A stretch of 64,000 bases of DNA from an uncultured Ruminococcus sp. (GTDB taxonomy: Bacteria > Bacillota > Clostridia > Lachnospirales > Lachnospiraceae), in the NCBI GenBank assembly GCA_934359255.1, contig CAKRLG010000010.1:1-64000 (forward strand), given 5' to 3'. Below the pieces are notes generated by a model. The model did no database searches and was not told the DNA's origin. It worked only from the letters and a program-made list of their open reading frames with translations. Of the stretch, positions 14,700 through 22,235 are shown piece after piece. The first letter of the stretch is position 1. Each line of letters starts with the position of its first letter. Position numbers and translations under genes: made by a program.

Positions 14700-15884
14700 A
14701 TGAAAGAATTACAGTTAAAGTATGGATGTAACCCGAATCAGAAACCTTCCAGAATCTATATGAATGACGGATCGGATCTTCCGATCAAAGTACTTTCCGG
14801 AAAACCTGGATACATTAACTTTCTGGATGCTTTTAATGGCTGGCAGCTGGTATCCAATCTGAAACAGGCAACCGGTCTGGCGGCAGCAACCTCTTTTAAA
14901 CATGTATCCCCGGCAGGGGCTGCCGTGGGACTTCCGTTAAGTGAGACACTGGCAAAAATCTACTGGGTAGATGATATGGACTGGAAAAACTTCTCTCCGA
15001 TTGCCTGTGCTTACGCAAGAGCAAGAGGTGCAGACCGTATGTCTTCTTTCGGCGATTTTATTTCTCTGTCTGATGTGTGCGACAAAGATACCGCCCTGCT
15101 GATCAAGAGAGAGGTATCTGACGGTGTAATTGCACCGGGTTATACACCGGAAGCTCTGGAGATTCTGTCTCAGAAGAAAAAAGGAAATTATAATGTGATT
15201 CAGATTGATCCGGATTATGTACCGGCTCCGCTGGAACATAAAGAAGTGTTTGGTGTTACTTTTGAACAGGGAAGACAGGAACTGGCAATTGATGATGAAC
15301 TGATTTCCAATCTGGTGACAAATAACAAAGAACTGACAGAAGAGGCAAAGAGAGATATGAAGATTTCTCTGATCATCCTCAAATACACCCAGTCCAACTC
15401 TGTATGTTTCGTAAAAGACGGACAGGCTATCGGTGTAGGTGCAGGACAGCAGTCCCGTGTACACTGTACACGTCTGGCCGGACAGAAAGCAGACAACTGG
15501 TGGCTGCGTCAGAGCCCACAGGTACTGAATCTGCCGTTTAAAGAGGGCATTACCCGTGCAGAACGTGATAACGCGATTGATGTTTATATGGGTGAGGAAT
15601 ACTTGGATGTGATCGGTGATGGAAACTGGGAGAGATCATTCACTGAAAAACCTGCAGTATTCACAAGAGAAGAGAAACGTGCATGGCTGGATCAGATGAC
15701 AGGTGTTACGCTGGGATCTGATGCATTTTTCCCGTTTGCAGATAATATTGAACGTGCACATAAAAGCGGTGTTACTTACATTGCTCAGCCAGGAGGATCT
15801 GTCCGTGATGATCTTGTGATTGAGTGCTGTGATAAGTATAACATGGTAATGGCATTCACCGGTATCCGTCTGTTCCATCATTAA
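14700..15884 (+). CDS. purH: AICAR transformylase (stand-alone PurH formyltransferase domain)
   Basis: It transfers a formyl group from 10-formyl-THF to AICAR, giving FAICAR for the PurO-like enzyme encoded just upstream. The 394-residue protein has only the transformylase half of PurH: LKYGCNPNQKPSR at the start, the catalytic Lys-His in SFKHVSPAGAAVG, GAGQQSRVHCTRLAG, and the C-terminal SDAFFPFADNIERA and YIAQPGGSVRD. The cyclohydrolase domain of the usual bifunctional PurH is absent, which explains the neighbouring PurO-like gene. GAGAGGGAG precedes the ATG. The riboswitch upstream would sense phosphorylated AICAR, its substrate. Confidence 0.95.
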   Translation: MKELQLKYGCNPNQKPSRIYMNDGSDLPIKVLSGKPGYINFLDAFNGWQLVSNLKQATGLAAATSFKHVSPAGAAVGLPLSETLAKIYWVDDMDWKNFSPIACAYARARGADRMSSFGDFISLSDVCDKDTALLIKREVSDGVIAPGYTPEALEILSQKKKGNYNVIQIDPDYVPAPLEHKEVFGVTFEQGRQELAIDDELISNLVTNNKELTEEAKRDMKISLIILKYTQSNSVCFVKDGQAIGVGAGQQSRVHCTRLAGQKADNWWLRQSPQVLNLPFKEGITRAERDNAIDVYMGEEYLDVIGDGNWERSFTEKPAVFTREEKRAWLDQMTGVTLGSDAFFPFADNIERAHKSGVTYIAQPGGSVRDDLVIECCDKYNMVMAFTGIRLFHH

Positions 15885-15891
15885 AAAAGAG

Positions 15892-15918
15892 GTAACTGTG
15901 AGAGTACTGAACAGTTAC
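15892..15918. repeat. Dispersed palindromic repeat, short form
   Basis: A 27-bp imperfect palindrome starting GTAACTGTG and ending ACAGTTAC. It differs in only two bases from the right half of the repeat at 40565-40591. Confidence 0.6.
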
Positions 15919-15937
15919 GATAAGTAATAAAACAAAA

Positions 15938-16001
15938 AACCGATGATTTCTGATTCATAGTTTCTGCAAAGAGACAAAATCAGAAATCATCGGTTCTTTT
16001 T
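15938..16001. terminator. Bidirectional terminator between purH and the BlaI-like gene
   Basis: A perfect 18-bp stem (15938-15955 with 15978-15995, AACCGATG...CATCGGTT) has T-runs on both sides for the converging genes. Confidence 0.85.
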
Positions 16002-16041
16002 GGTATACAATCTATTTCTTCTTTCATAAAACTAAATACTG

Positions 16042-16416
16042 CTATTTCTCAATCTTTTCTTTTAAAGCTGTTTTAAAGGTGTCGTCTGCCTGATCGGTAT
16101 CAATCAGTAACTGAATATAATTCAAAATACCGCCTTTTGTTGTCGGGCTGTCTACTACACACTGAATCAGTTTCTTCTGTTCACTGTACGCATGCTGATC
16201 TATAATTGGCGCATAAGCTCTCCCGGTGCGTGTCATGGATTTACCGATGGAATCTACTTTCAGATATCCTTTTTTTGTCAGTGTGATAATACCAGGTGCA
16301 ACAGTATTTCTTTTCAATGTTACATCTTTTTTCAGAATCTCAGATATCAGACAAGGGTGACCAATTTGCCATACAGCCTGCATAATCTGTTCTTCCTTGC
16401 GGGTTAGTGTCTGCAT
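16042..16416 (-). CDS. BlaI/MecI/CopY-family transcriptional repressor
   Basis: A 124-residue protein with the winged-helix start typical of penicillinase repressors: LTRKEEQIMQAVWQIGHPCL, then a recognition helix region and TLTKKGYLKVDSIGKSMTRTGRAYAP. It should bind DNA as a dimer and repress a target promoter. I chose the ATG at 16416 because AAAGGAGT is well spaced before it; a start five codons upstream lies before that site. No BlaR-type sensor protease, beta-lactamase or copper pump is adjacent, so its inducer and target are unknown. It is transcribed away from the sugar ABC transporter. Confidence 0.88.
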   Translation of the reverse strand: MQTLTRKEEQIMQAVWQIGHPCLISEILKKDVTLKRNTVAPGIITLTKKGYLKVDSIGKSMTRTGRAYAPIIDQHAYSEQKKLIQCVVDSPTTKGGILNYIQLLIDTDQADDTFKTALKEKIEK

Positions 16417-16711
16417 AAAAACTCCTTTCACATAAATAAATAAGTATCAGTAACAATACTATTTTTATTATAAGCTATCTATAGAAAAAATCAACGAATA
16501 TGTATGGAAATCATTAAAATGAAACTATTTTCAGGCTGCTGCTCTTTGAATTATCTGAAAATCTTTGATGGAAGCAGAAAAGAACCGATCCTACCAACAT
16601 TCTATACAAAAAACAATAATTTATACGTGATTTAGAAAGGATAATACAATTGCCTTTTGGACATAATAACCAAAAAATGAAGAGAAATATTGTATAAAAT
16701 ATTGGTGTTTT
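16417..16711. other. Intergenic region between divergent BlaI-like gene and sugar transporter
   Basis: AT-rich DNA with no ORF of merit. It should hold the BlaI-like gene's promoter. I see no clear operator dyad for it. Confidence 0.4.
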
Positions 16712-16750
16712 TGTAAACGTGTTGCAAAACCAGACAAAACTAACTAGAAT
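16712..16750 (+). promoter_or_regulatory. Sugar transporter promoter with LacI-type operator
   Basis: TTGTAA-ACGTG-TTGCAA (16711-16727) is an inverted repeat of TTGYAA, typical of LacI-family operators. Its right half serves as the -35 (TTGCAA, 16722-16727). A 17-bp spacer and TAGAAT (16745-16750) follow. It also resembles a loose cre site. Confidence 0.6.
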
Positions 16751-16793
16751 TCATAACGGTTTATAAGATAAGTAAGGAAAGGAATTATGGAAA

Positions 16794-18092
16794 ATGAAAA
16801 GACGTGGAAAAGCAGCGCTTTGTCTTGGAATGGCCGGCGTGATGGCAGCTGGAACAATGCTTTCCGGATGTGGAAAAGAACAAGCAAACGGAAAAGTTAA
16901 AATTGAAGTTGTTCAGTACAAACCGGAAGCCGTAGATGTATTTGAAGAGCTGGAAAAGAAATTCAACGAGACACACGACAATATTGAACTGGTTATTGAT
17001 TCTCCGAACGATGCCATGACTATTTTGAAAACAAGATTTATTCGTGAGGATTATCCGGATATCATCGGAATCGGCGGTGATGTAAACTACTCTAATTTCC
17101 TTGATTCTGATATGTTAATGGATATTTCGGATTTTGACGGACTTGATGATATCAAAGAAGCGTATCTTGAGACAGATAAAGAACTGGAATATGTGCCGAT
17201 GGACGGTGTTTATGCAATGCCGTACATGGCCAATGCGGCCGGTGTCCTTTACAATAAGGATATGTTTGAAGAACATGGCTGGACGATTCCAACCACATGG
17301 GATGAATTCACTGCTTTGTGTGAAAAAATCGAAGCTGAAGGAATTCTGCCATTGTATTTTGGATTCAAAGATTCCTGGACCTGTCTGGCTCCGTGGAATG
17401 CGATCGCTGTAGATCTGGCTCCGTCTGATGTATGTTCGGAGGTAAATAAAGGAAATACCACATTTACCGACAATTACAGAGAAGTGGCAGAGAAAGAAAA
17501 AGCACTTCTGACATATGCCCAGGACAATCCTGCAGCATACGGATACAACGATGCGTGTACAGCATTTGCCAAAGGTGAGTCTGCCATGTTTGTGATCGGA
17601 AGTTATGCTGTTCCTCAGATCAAATCCGTGAATCCGGATATGAACATTGATTCCTTTGTATTTCCGGCAAGCAACAATGCAGAAGAAAACGTGTTAAACT
17701 CCGGTAACGACTTACAGTTTTCTGTTATGAAAGACTGCAAACACAAAGAAGAAGCATATGAAGTACTGCGTTTCTTCATGGAAGATGAAAATGTACAGTC
17801 ATACATTGATGATCAGAGTGCCGTACCATGTAAAAAAGGCGATTTCGAACTGCCGTCTATGCTGGATGGTATGAAAGAATACATCAACGAAGGAAAACTG
17901 GTGGACTATCAGGATCATCATTATCCCAGTGAAATGTCCGTAGATGCGATGATTCAGACCTATCTGTTGGATGACAGTGAGAATGCTACCGACAAATTCC
18001 TGAAGAAATTTGATACTGAGTGGGTTCGTTACAACCGTGATCTGATTCAGAAAGTACAGGATTACGAAAAAGAAAACGGAAGTAACAACTAG
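16794..18092 (+). CDS. Sugar ABC transporter substrate-binding lipoprotein
   Basis: It captures a carbohydrate outside the cell and passes it to the two permeases encoded downstream. The 432-residue precursor has a basic N-terminus, a hydrophobic stretch and a lipobox ending LSGC at Cys26, so it should be lipid-anchored to the outer face of the membrane. The mature part reads as a type 1 extracellular solute-binding protein (family 1, maltose/multiple-sugar kind), with WTIPTTWDEFTALCEKI and the NPAAYGY region typical of the group. The ligand is not predictable. It is the first gene of a three-gene operon 43 bp after a promoter with an operator-like dyad. Confidence 0.92.
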   Translation: MKRRGKAALCLGMAGVMAAGTMLSGCGKEQANGKVKIEVVQYKPEAVDVFEELEKKFNETHDNIELVIDSPNDAMTILKTRFIREDYPDIIGIGGDVNYSNFLDSDMLMDISDFDGLDDIKEAYLETDKELEYVPMDGVYAMPYMANAAGVLYNKDMFEEHGWTIPTTWDEFTALCEKIEAEGILPLYFGFKDSWTCLAPWNAIAVDLAPSDVCSEVNKGNTTFTDNYREVAEKEKALLTYAQDNPAAYGYNDACTAFAKGESAMFVIGSYAVPQIKSVNPDMNIDSFVFPASNNAEENVLNSGNDLQFSVMKDCKHKEEAYEVLRFFMEDENVQSYIDDQSAVPCKKGDFELPSMLDGMKEYINEGKLVDYQDHHYPSEMSVDAMIQTYLLDDSENATDKFLKKFDTEWVRYNRDLIQKVQDYEKENGSNN

Positions 18093-18109
18093 GAAAGGGG
18101 ATAAGAACG

Positions 18110-18991
18110 ATGAATAAGAAAGGGAAAACCAACGACAGAGAGCGCACGTTTCTCCTGATTACCATTCCGGTACTGGTGCTGTTTTTCTGCTTTAACACAT
18201 TACCGCTGATCAAAGGTTTTATCTATAGTTTTACAAACTTCAAAGGATATGGAACCTATGATTTTGTCGGACTTCGAAACTATAAAGATTTGTTTACCGA
18301 CGCCCGCGTGGGAAGATCTTACCTGTTTACTTTTAAATATGCAATTGTTTGTACGATCATTGTAAATATTATCAGTCTGCTTCTGGCACTGGGACTGAAT
18401 GCGAAAATTAAAGGAAAAACTGTGCTGAGAGGAATCTATTTCATCCCGAATATTCTTGGTGGACTGGTTATCGGTTATATTTTCAGTTTCTTCTTTACTT
18501 ATATTCTCCCTGCAGCTGGTCAGGCAGCAGGAATCGAATGGCTGAGTTCCAGTATTCTGGCAAAAGAAAGTACTGCATGGTTTGGTATCGTTATTGTAGG
18601 TGCATGGCAGGCAATTGCAATGAATACCATCATCTATATTTCCGGTCTGCAGACCGTGCCGGAAGATGTGTATGAAGCCGGTGCGATCGATGGAGCCACC
18701 GGATGGAGAAGGTTCAAAGACCTTACATTTCCGCTGATTATTCCATTCTTTACGATTAATATGGTGCTGTGTATGAAAAACTTCCTGATGGTATTTGACC
18801 AGATTATGGCATTGACCAAAGGTGGTCCGTCCCAGAGTACAGAGTCCATCTCTTACCTGATCTACCAGAATGGTATGAGTGGTGGACAGTTTGGTTTCCA
18901 GAGTGCCAACGCGGTTCTTTTCTTTGTGGTTATCGTGGCAATCTCTGCATTCCAGATGACAGTAATGGGTAAGAAGGAGGAACAGTTATAA
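18110..18991 (+). CDS. Sugar ABC transporter permease (MalF/UgpA type)
   Basis: One of two inner-membrane subunits of the carbohydrate importer. The 293-residue protein has about six transmembrane helices and the cytoplasmic EAA loop near the C-terminal third, YEAGAIDGATGWRRFKDLTFP, through which it contacts the ATPase. GGAAAGGGG precedes the ATG. It lies 17 bp after the binding-protein gene, and its last base is shared with the first base of the second permease gene, so the two are translated together in fixed ratio. The binding protein and permease types point to oligosaccharides, but the sugar is unknown. Confidence 0.92.
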   Translation: MNKKGKTNDRERTFLLITIPVLVLFFCFNTLPLIKGFIYSFTNFKGYGTYDFVGLRNYKDLFTDARVGRSYLFTFKYAIVCTIIVNIISLLLALGLNAKIKGKTVLRGIYFIPNILGGLVIGYIFSFFFTYILPAAGQAAGIEWLSSSILAKESTAWFGIVIVGAWQAIAMNTIIYISGLQTVPEDVYEAGAIDGATGWRRFKDLTFPLIIPFFTINMVLCMKNFLMVFDQIMALTKGGPSQSTESISYLIYQNGMSGGQFGFQSANAVLFFVVIVAISAFQMTVMGKKEEQL

Positions 18992-19842
18992 TGAGTAAGA
19001 AAACAAATAATCAGACAGCAAAAGTCAACTGGCCGATTACCATTTTACTGATCATCGGCTGTCTCACCGTGTTTTTTCCTCTGTATATGGCAGTGATCAT
19101 TGCGTTCAAACAGCCGTCTGAGATGACAAACGATATCGCGGGAGCACTGGCATTTCCGAAAACCTGGAGTTTTGCGAACTTTTCGGAAGCGATGAAGGTA
19201 ACCGATTTCTGGCATTCTCTGGGAAACAGTTTACTGCTTACGATCGTGACCGTGATCCTTGCCATTCTGATCCATTCTCTGGCAGGGTATGCGATTGGAA
19301 GAAGTATGGCAAATAAAAAGTTTTATAATTTTGCGTATCTGTATATTGTAAGTGGTATGTTCGTACCGTTTGCGATTCTGATGATGCCTCTGGTAAAACA
19401 GACTGCGCAGATCGGAATTGCCAATCGTTTTGGTGTTATCGTACTGTATGTGGTATTCTTTATGCCAATGAATATCCTGTTATATTCCGGTTATCTGAAA
19501 AATATACCACTGGCACTGGAGGAAGCAGCGCGTGTGGATGGTGCTACTACATGGAGTACTTACTGGAATATTATTTTCCCGATCATGAAGCCAATGCATG
19601 CAACCGTTGCTGTACTGACTGCTATGAGTACCTGGAACGATGTTATGACACCTCTGGTTATCATGTCCGGAACAGGAAAAAATACACTGCCACTGGCACA
19701 GTTAAACTTCCAGACTCAGTTCGGAACTAATTATAACCTGGCATTTGCCTCTTATCTGCTGGCTCTTCTGCCGATTCTGATTTTCTATCTGATCTGTCAG
19801 AAACAGATTATCAACGGCGTGGTAAACGGAGCAGTAAAATAA
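18991..19842 (+). CDS. Sugar ABC transporter permease (MalG/UgpE type)
   Basis: The second inner-membrane subunit, 283 residues, with six hydrophobic segments and the EAA loop LEEAARVDGATTWSTYWNIIFP. The start overlaps the stop of the first permease (TAATG), and AGGAGG lies just before it. No ATP-binding subunit is encoded next to it or anywhere suitable in the window. The importer therefore probably uses a shared MsmX/MsmK-type ATPase from elsewhere in the genome, as is common for such systems in Firmicutes. A palindromic repeat begins two bases after the stop codon. Confidence 0.92.
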   Translation: MSKKTNNQTAKVNWPITILLIIGCLTVFFPLYMAVIIAFKQPSEMTNDIAGALAFPKTWSFANFSEAMKVTDFWHSLGNSLLLTIVTVILAILIHSLAGYAIGRSMANKKFYNFAYLYIVSGMFVPFAILMMPLVKQTAQIGIANRFGVIVLYVVFFMPMNILLYSGYLKNIPLALEEAARVDGATTWSTYWNIIFPIMKPMHATVAVLTAMSTWNDVMTPLVIMSGTGKNTLPLAQLNFQTQFGTNYNLAFASYLLALLPILIFYLICQKQIINGVVNGAVK

Positions 19843-19844
19843 TA

Positions 19845-19900
19845 GTTAATGTTCACTGGGCATCGCGCAGCGTGTTGCTGGGCACGGAGTGGACAGTAAC
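19845..19900. repeat. Dispersed palindromic repeat, full copy
   Basis: A 56-bp element with ends GTTAATGTTCACT and AGTGGACAGTAAC (two mismatches as inverted repeats) around the core ATCGCGCAGCGTGTTGC. Confidence 0.65.
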
Positions 19901-19927
19901 AAATAATATAAAATATCTATAAAATCA

Positions 19928-19957
19928 GGGCATCGGCTTTTACGCCGGTGTCCTTTT
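19928..19957 (+). terminator. Terminator of the sugar transporter operon
   Basis: GGGCATCGGC-ttttac-GCCGGTGTCC followed by TTTTT. Confidence 0.85.
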
Positions 19958-20034
19958 TGTTATAATTATAAAAACAACATTTCTCCGTATATCGGCATAT
20001 AGTAAAAGAAGAAAAGAAATACGGGCGGAAAAAT

Positions 20035-20799
20035 ATGGCATATAAGATTGTAGTGGACAGCGGACACGGAGGAGAAGATCCGGGTGCAGTCTATCTGGGC
20101 AGGAAAGAAAAGGAAGATACGCTGTGGCTTGCACTGGAAGTAGGAAGACTTCTGGAGGCAGGAGGACAGGATGTGGTGTATACAAGAACCACGGATATCT
20201 ATCAGACGCCTTTTGAAAAAGCTCAGATTGCAAACCGGGAAAAAGCAGATTATTTTATTTCAATTCACAGAAATTCCAGTCCCAGACCGAATCAGTATCA
20301 GGGGGTAGAAACACTGATCTATGACAAGTCTGGAATCAAACTGAAGATGGCGGAGGCAATTAACGGGGCTCTGGAAGAGTTGGGATTCCGTAATCTGGGA
20401 GTGAAAGAACGACCGGGACTTGTAGTGCTGCGAAGAACAAATATGCCGGCACTTCTGGTGGAAGTAGGATTCATTAACAACGATCAGGATAATCAACTGT
20501 TTGATGAAAAATTTTCAGAAATCGCAGAAGCAATTTCAGAGGCAATTCTAGGTACACTGGATCAGGAAACGGTGGAAGATCCACTTTTATATCGGGTACA
20601 GGTAGGATTTTTCAGAAATAAAGAAAATGCGGACCGGCTGAATTATGAACTTCTGGATAAGGGATATCCATCTTATATTTTACAGAAGGACGGATATTAT
20701 AAAGTACAGGTGGGAGCTTTTGAACAGCTTGGGAATGCTGTTTTGATGGAACAAAAGCTTCGAAAGGATGGGTATCAGACTCTGATCACAACCCGCTAG
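20035..20799 (+). CDS. CwlC-like N-acetylmuramoyl-L-alanine amidase with SPOR domain
   Basis: It cleaves the peptide stem from peptidoglycan glycan strands. The 254-residue protein has an Amidase_3 domain with all zinc and catalytic residues in place: DSGHGG (His11), Glu25, SIHRNSS (His78) and VEVGFINN (Glu143). A C-terminal SPOR domain (about 180-254, YRVQVGFF.. and YKVQVGAF..) follows, which binds stripped glycan. There is no signal peptide. This layout and length match Bacillus subtilis CwlC, the mother-cell lysis enzyme made late in sporulation, so a role in spore release is likely. The ribosome site is weak (GGGCGGAAAA). Confidence 0.85.
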   Translation: MAYKIVVDSGHGGEDPGAVYLGRKEKEDTLWLALEVGRLLEAGGQDVVYTRTTDIYQTPFEKAQIANREKADYFISIHRNSSPRPNQYQGVETLIYDKSGIKLKMAEAINGALEELGFRNLGVKERPGLVVLRRTNMPALLVEVGFINNDQDNQLFDEKFSEIAEAISEAILGTLDQETVEDPLLYRVQVGFFRNKENADRLNYELLDKGYPSYILQKDGYYKVQVGAFEQLGNAVLMEQKLRKDGYQTLITTR

Positions 20800-20827
20800 A
20801 AGACAGGATGAAGAAGGGAGCAGATCC

Positions 20828-21460
20828 ATGGGAATACAAAAGAAAGACAGAGAATATGAGCGTTTTTTAGATCAGATCAGTGATTTCATTTTTGTGGAGG
20901 ATAAACCGGAGAGGGCAGATATCATTTTTGTACCGGGTAATGGATTTCCACAGATGTCCATAGAAGCGGCCAGACTGTGGAAAAAGGGTATGGCACCCTG
21001 GATACTGCCCTCCGGAAAATACAGTATCGGAAAAGGCGCATTTGCGGGGGTACAGGCCATGCAGGAAAAATATCAGGGACCGTATCAGACGGAATGGGAA
21101 TTTATGAAAGATGTGCTGAGAAAAGAAGGCGTGCCGGAAGAAGTGATCCTGCGGGAAGACGGGGCTACATTTACCTATCAGAATGCGATCAACTCCAGAA
21201 AAGTGACCGATGCAGCGGGCATTCGGGTGAAAAAGGCAATTATCTGCTGCAAAGCCCAGCATGCCAGAAGATGCAAGCTGTATTATCAGTACTTATACCC
21301 ACAGACAACTTTTCTCATTTGCCCTTCGGATGTGGGAATCAACCGGGAAAACTGGTTTGATACTCAGAAAGGCAGGAAGGAAGTACTGGGAGAAGTAGAA
21401 AAATGTGGGGAACAGCTGCAACGGATCTTTTGCAGGGAAGCTGATTCCTGGAGCATCTGA
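20828..21460 (+). CDS. YdcF family protein (DUF218)
   Basis: A 210-residue soluble protein with the YdcF/DUF218 pattern: ADIIFVPGNGFPQMSIEAARLW near residue 30, the lysine-rich LPSGK, then EDGATFTYQNAINSRKV and KKAIICCKAQHARRCKLYY. Members of this family have a Rossmann-like fold and bind S-adenosylmethionine or act in envelope sugar handling; the real function is not settled. It lacks the membrane anchor seen in SanA-type relatives. It lies 28 bp after the amidase gene with AGGATGAAGAAGGGAG before the ATG, so it is probably co-transcribed with it. Confidence 0.85.
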   Translation: MGIQKKDREYERFLDQISDFIFVEDKPERADIIFVPGNGFPQMSIEAARLWKKGMAPWILPSGKYSIGKGAFAGVQAMQEKYQGPYQTEWEFMKDVLRKEGVPEEVILREDGATFTYQNAINSRKVTDAAGIRVKKAIICCKAQHARRCKLYYQYLYPQTTFLICPSDVGINRENWFDTQKGRKEVLGEVEKCGEQLQRIFCREADSWSI

Positions 21461-21521
21461 AACATCCGTGAGAGAACGAAAATAAAAAGAGAGAATATTA
21501 CACAAAAAACAGGAGGGTGTT

Positions 21522-22226
21522 ATGGCAGCATATGTGGAACTGGAGCAGGTTACAAAGACTTATCAGATGGGAGAGGTGACGATCAAAGCTGCAGACGGTA
21601 TTTCTTTTCAGGTAGAAAAGGGAGAATTTGTGGTCGTGGTCGGACCAAGTGGAGCAGGAAAAACAACGGTGCTAAATATTCTCGGTGGCATGGATACTGC
21701 AACGACCGGAAAAGTATCCGTGGACGGAACACGGGTGGATCAGCTGAAAGGGAAAAAGTTGATCCAGTATCGGAGAGAGGATATTGGTTTTGTGTTTCAG
21801 TTTTATAACCTGATGCAAAACCTGACTGCATTGGAGAATGTGGAACTGGCACTTCAGATCTGTAAAGATCCGCTGGATGCCAAGACAGTTCTTGAAGAAG
21901 TGGGGTTGGGGGAACGGATGTATAATTTCCCGGCACAGCTTTCGGGTGGAGAACAGCAGAGGGTGGCGATAGCCAGAGCTCTGGCGAAAAATCCCAAGTT
22001 ATTGCTCTGTGATGAACCAACGGGTGCGCTGGACTATGTGACCGGAAAATCGATACTGAAGTTGTTACAGGATACTTGTCGTAAAAAGGGAATGACTGTG
22101 ATCGTGATCACACATAACTCCGCGCTGACACCTATGGCGGATCGGATTGTCCGGATACGAAACGGCAGGGTGGCAGAGATGATACAAAACGAAAATCCAA
22201 CACCGGTGGAAGAGATAGAATGGTAG
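21522..22226 (+). CDS. ABC transporter ATP-binding protein (MacB/LolD/BceA type)
   Basis: The ATPase subunit of an export-type ABC system. The 234-residue protein has Walker [10 protein letters not shown] (about residues 43-51), the Q-loop FVFQFYNL, the signature LSGGEQQR, Walker [13 protein letters not shown] and the switch His in VITHN. This pattern belongs to the MacB/LolD/BceA group, which works with FtsX-type permeases rather than importers. GGAGGGTG precedes the ATG. The permease gene starts nine bases after its stop codon, so the two form one complex. Such pairs often export or sense peptides or act in the cell envelope. Confidence 0.95.
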   Translation: MAAYVELEQVTKTYQMGEVTIKAADGISFQVEKGEFVVVVGPSGAGKTTVLNILGGMDTATTGKVSVDGTRVDQLKGKKLIQYRREDIGFVFQFYNLMQNLTALENVELALQICKDPLDAKTVLEEVGLGERMYNFPAQLSGGEQQRVAIARALAKNPKLLLCDEPTGALDYVTGKSILKLLQDTCRKKGMTVIVITHNSALTPMADRIVRIRNGRVAEMIQNENPTPVEEIEW

Positions 22227-22235
22227 GTGGAGAGG

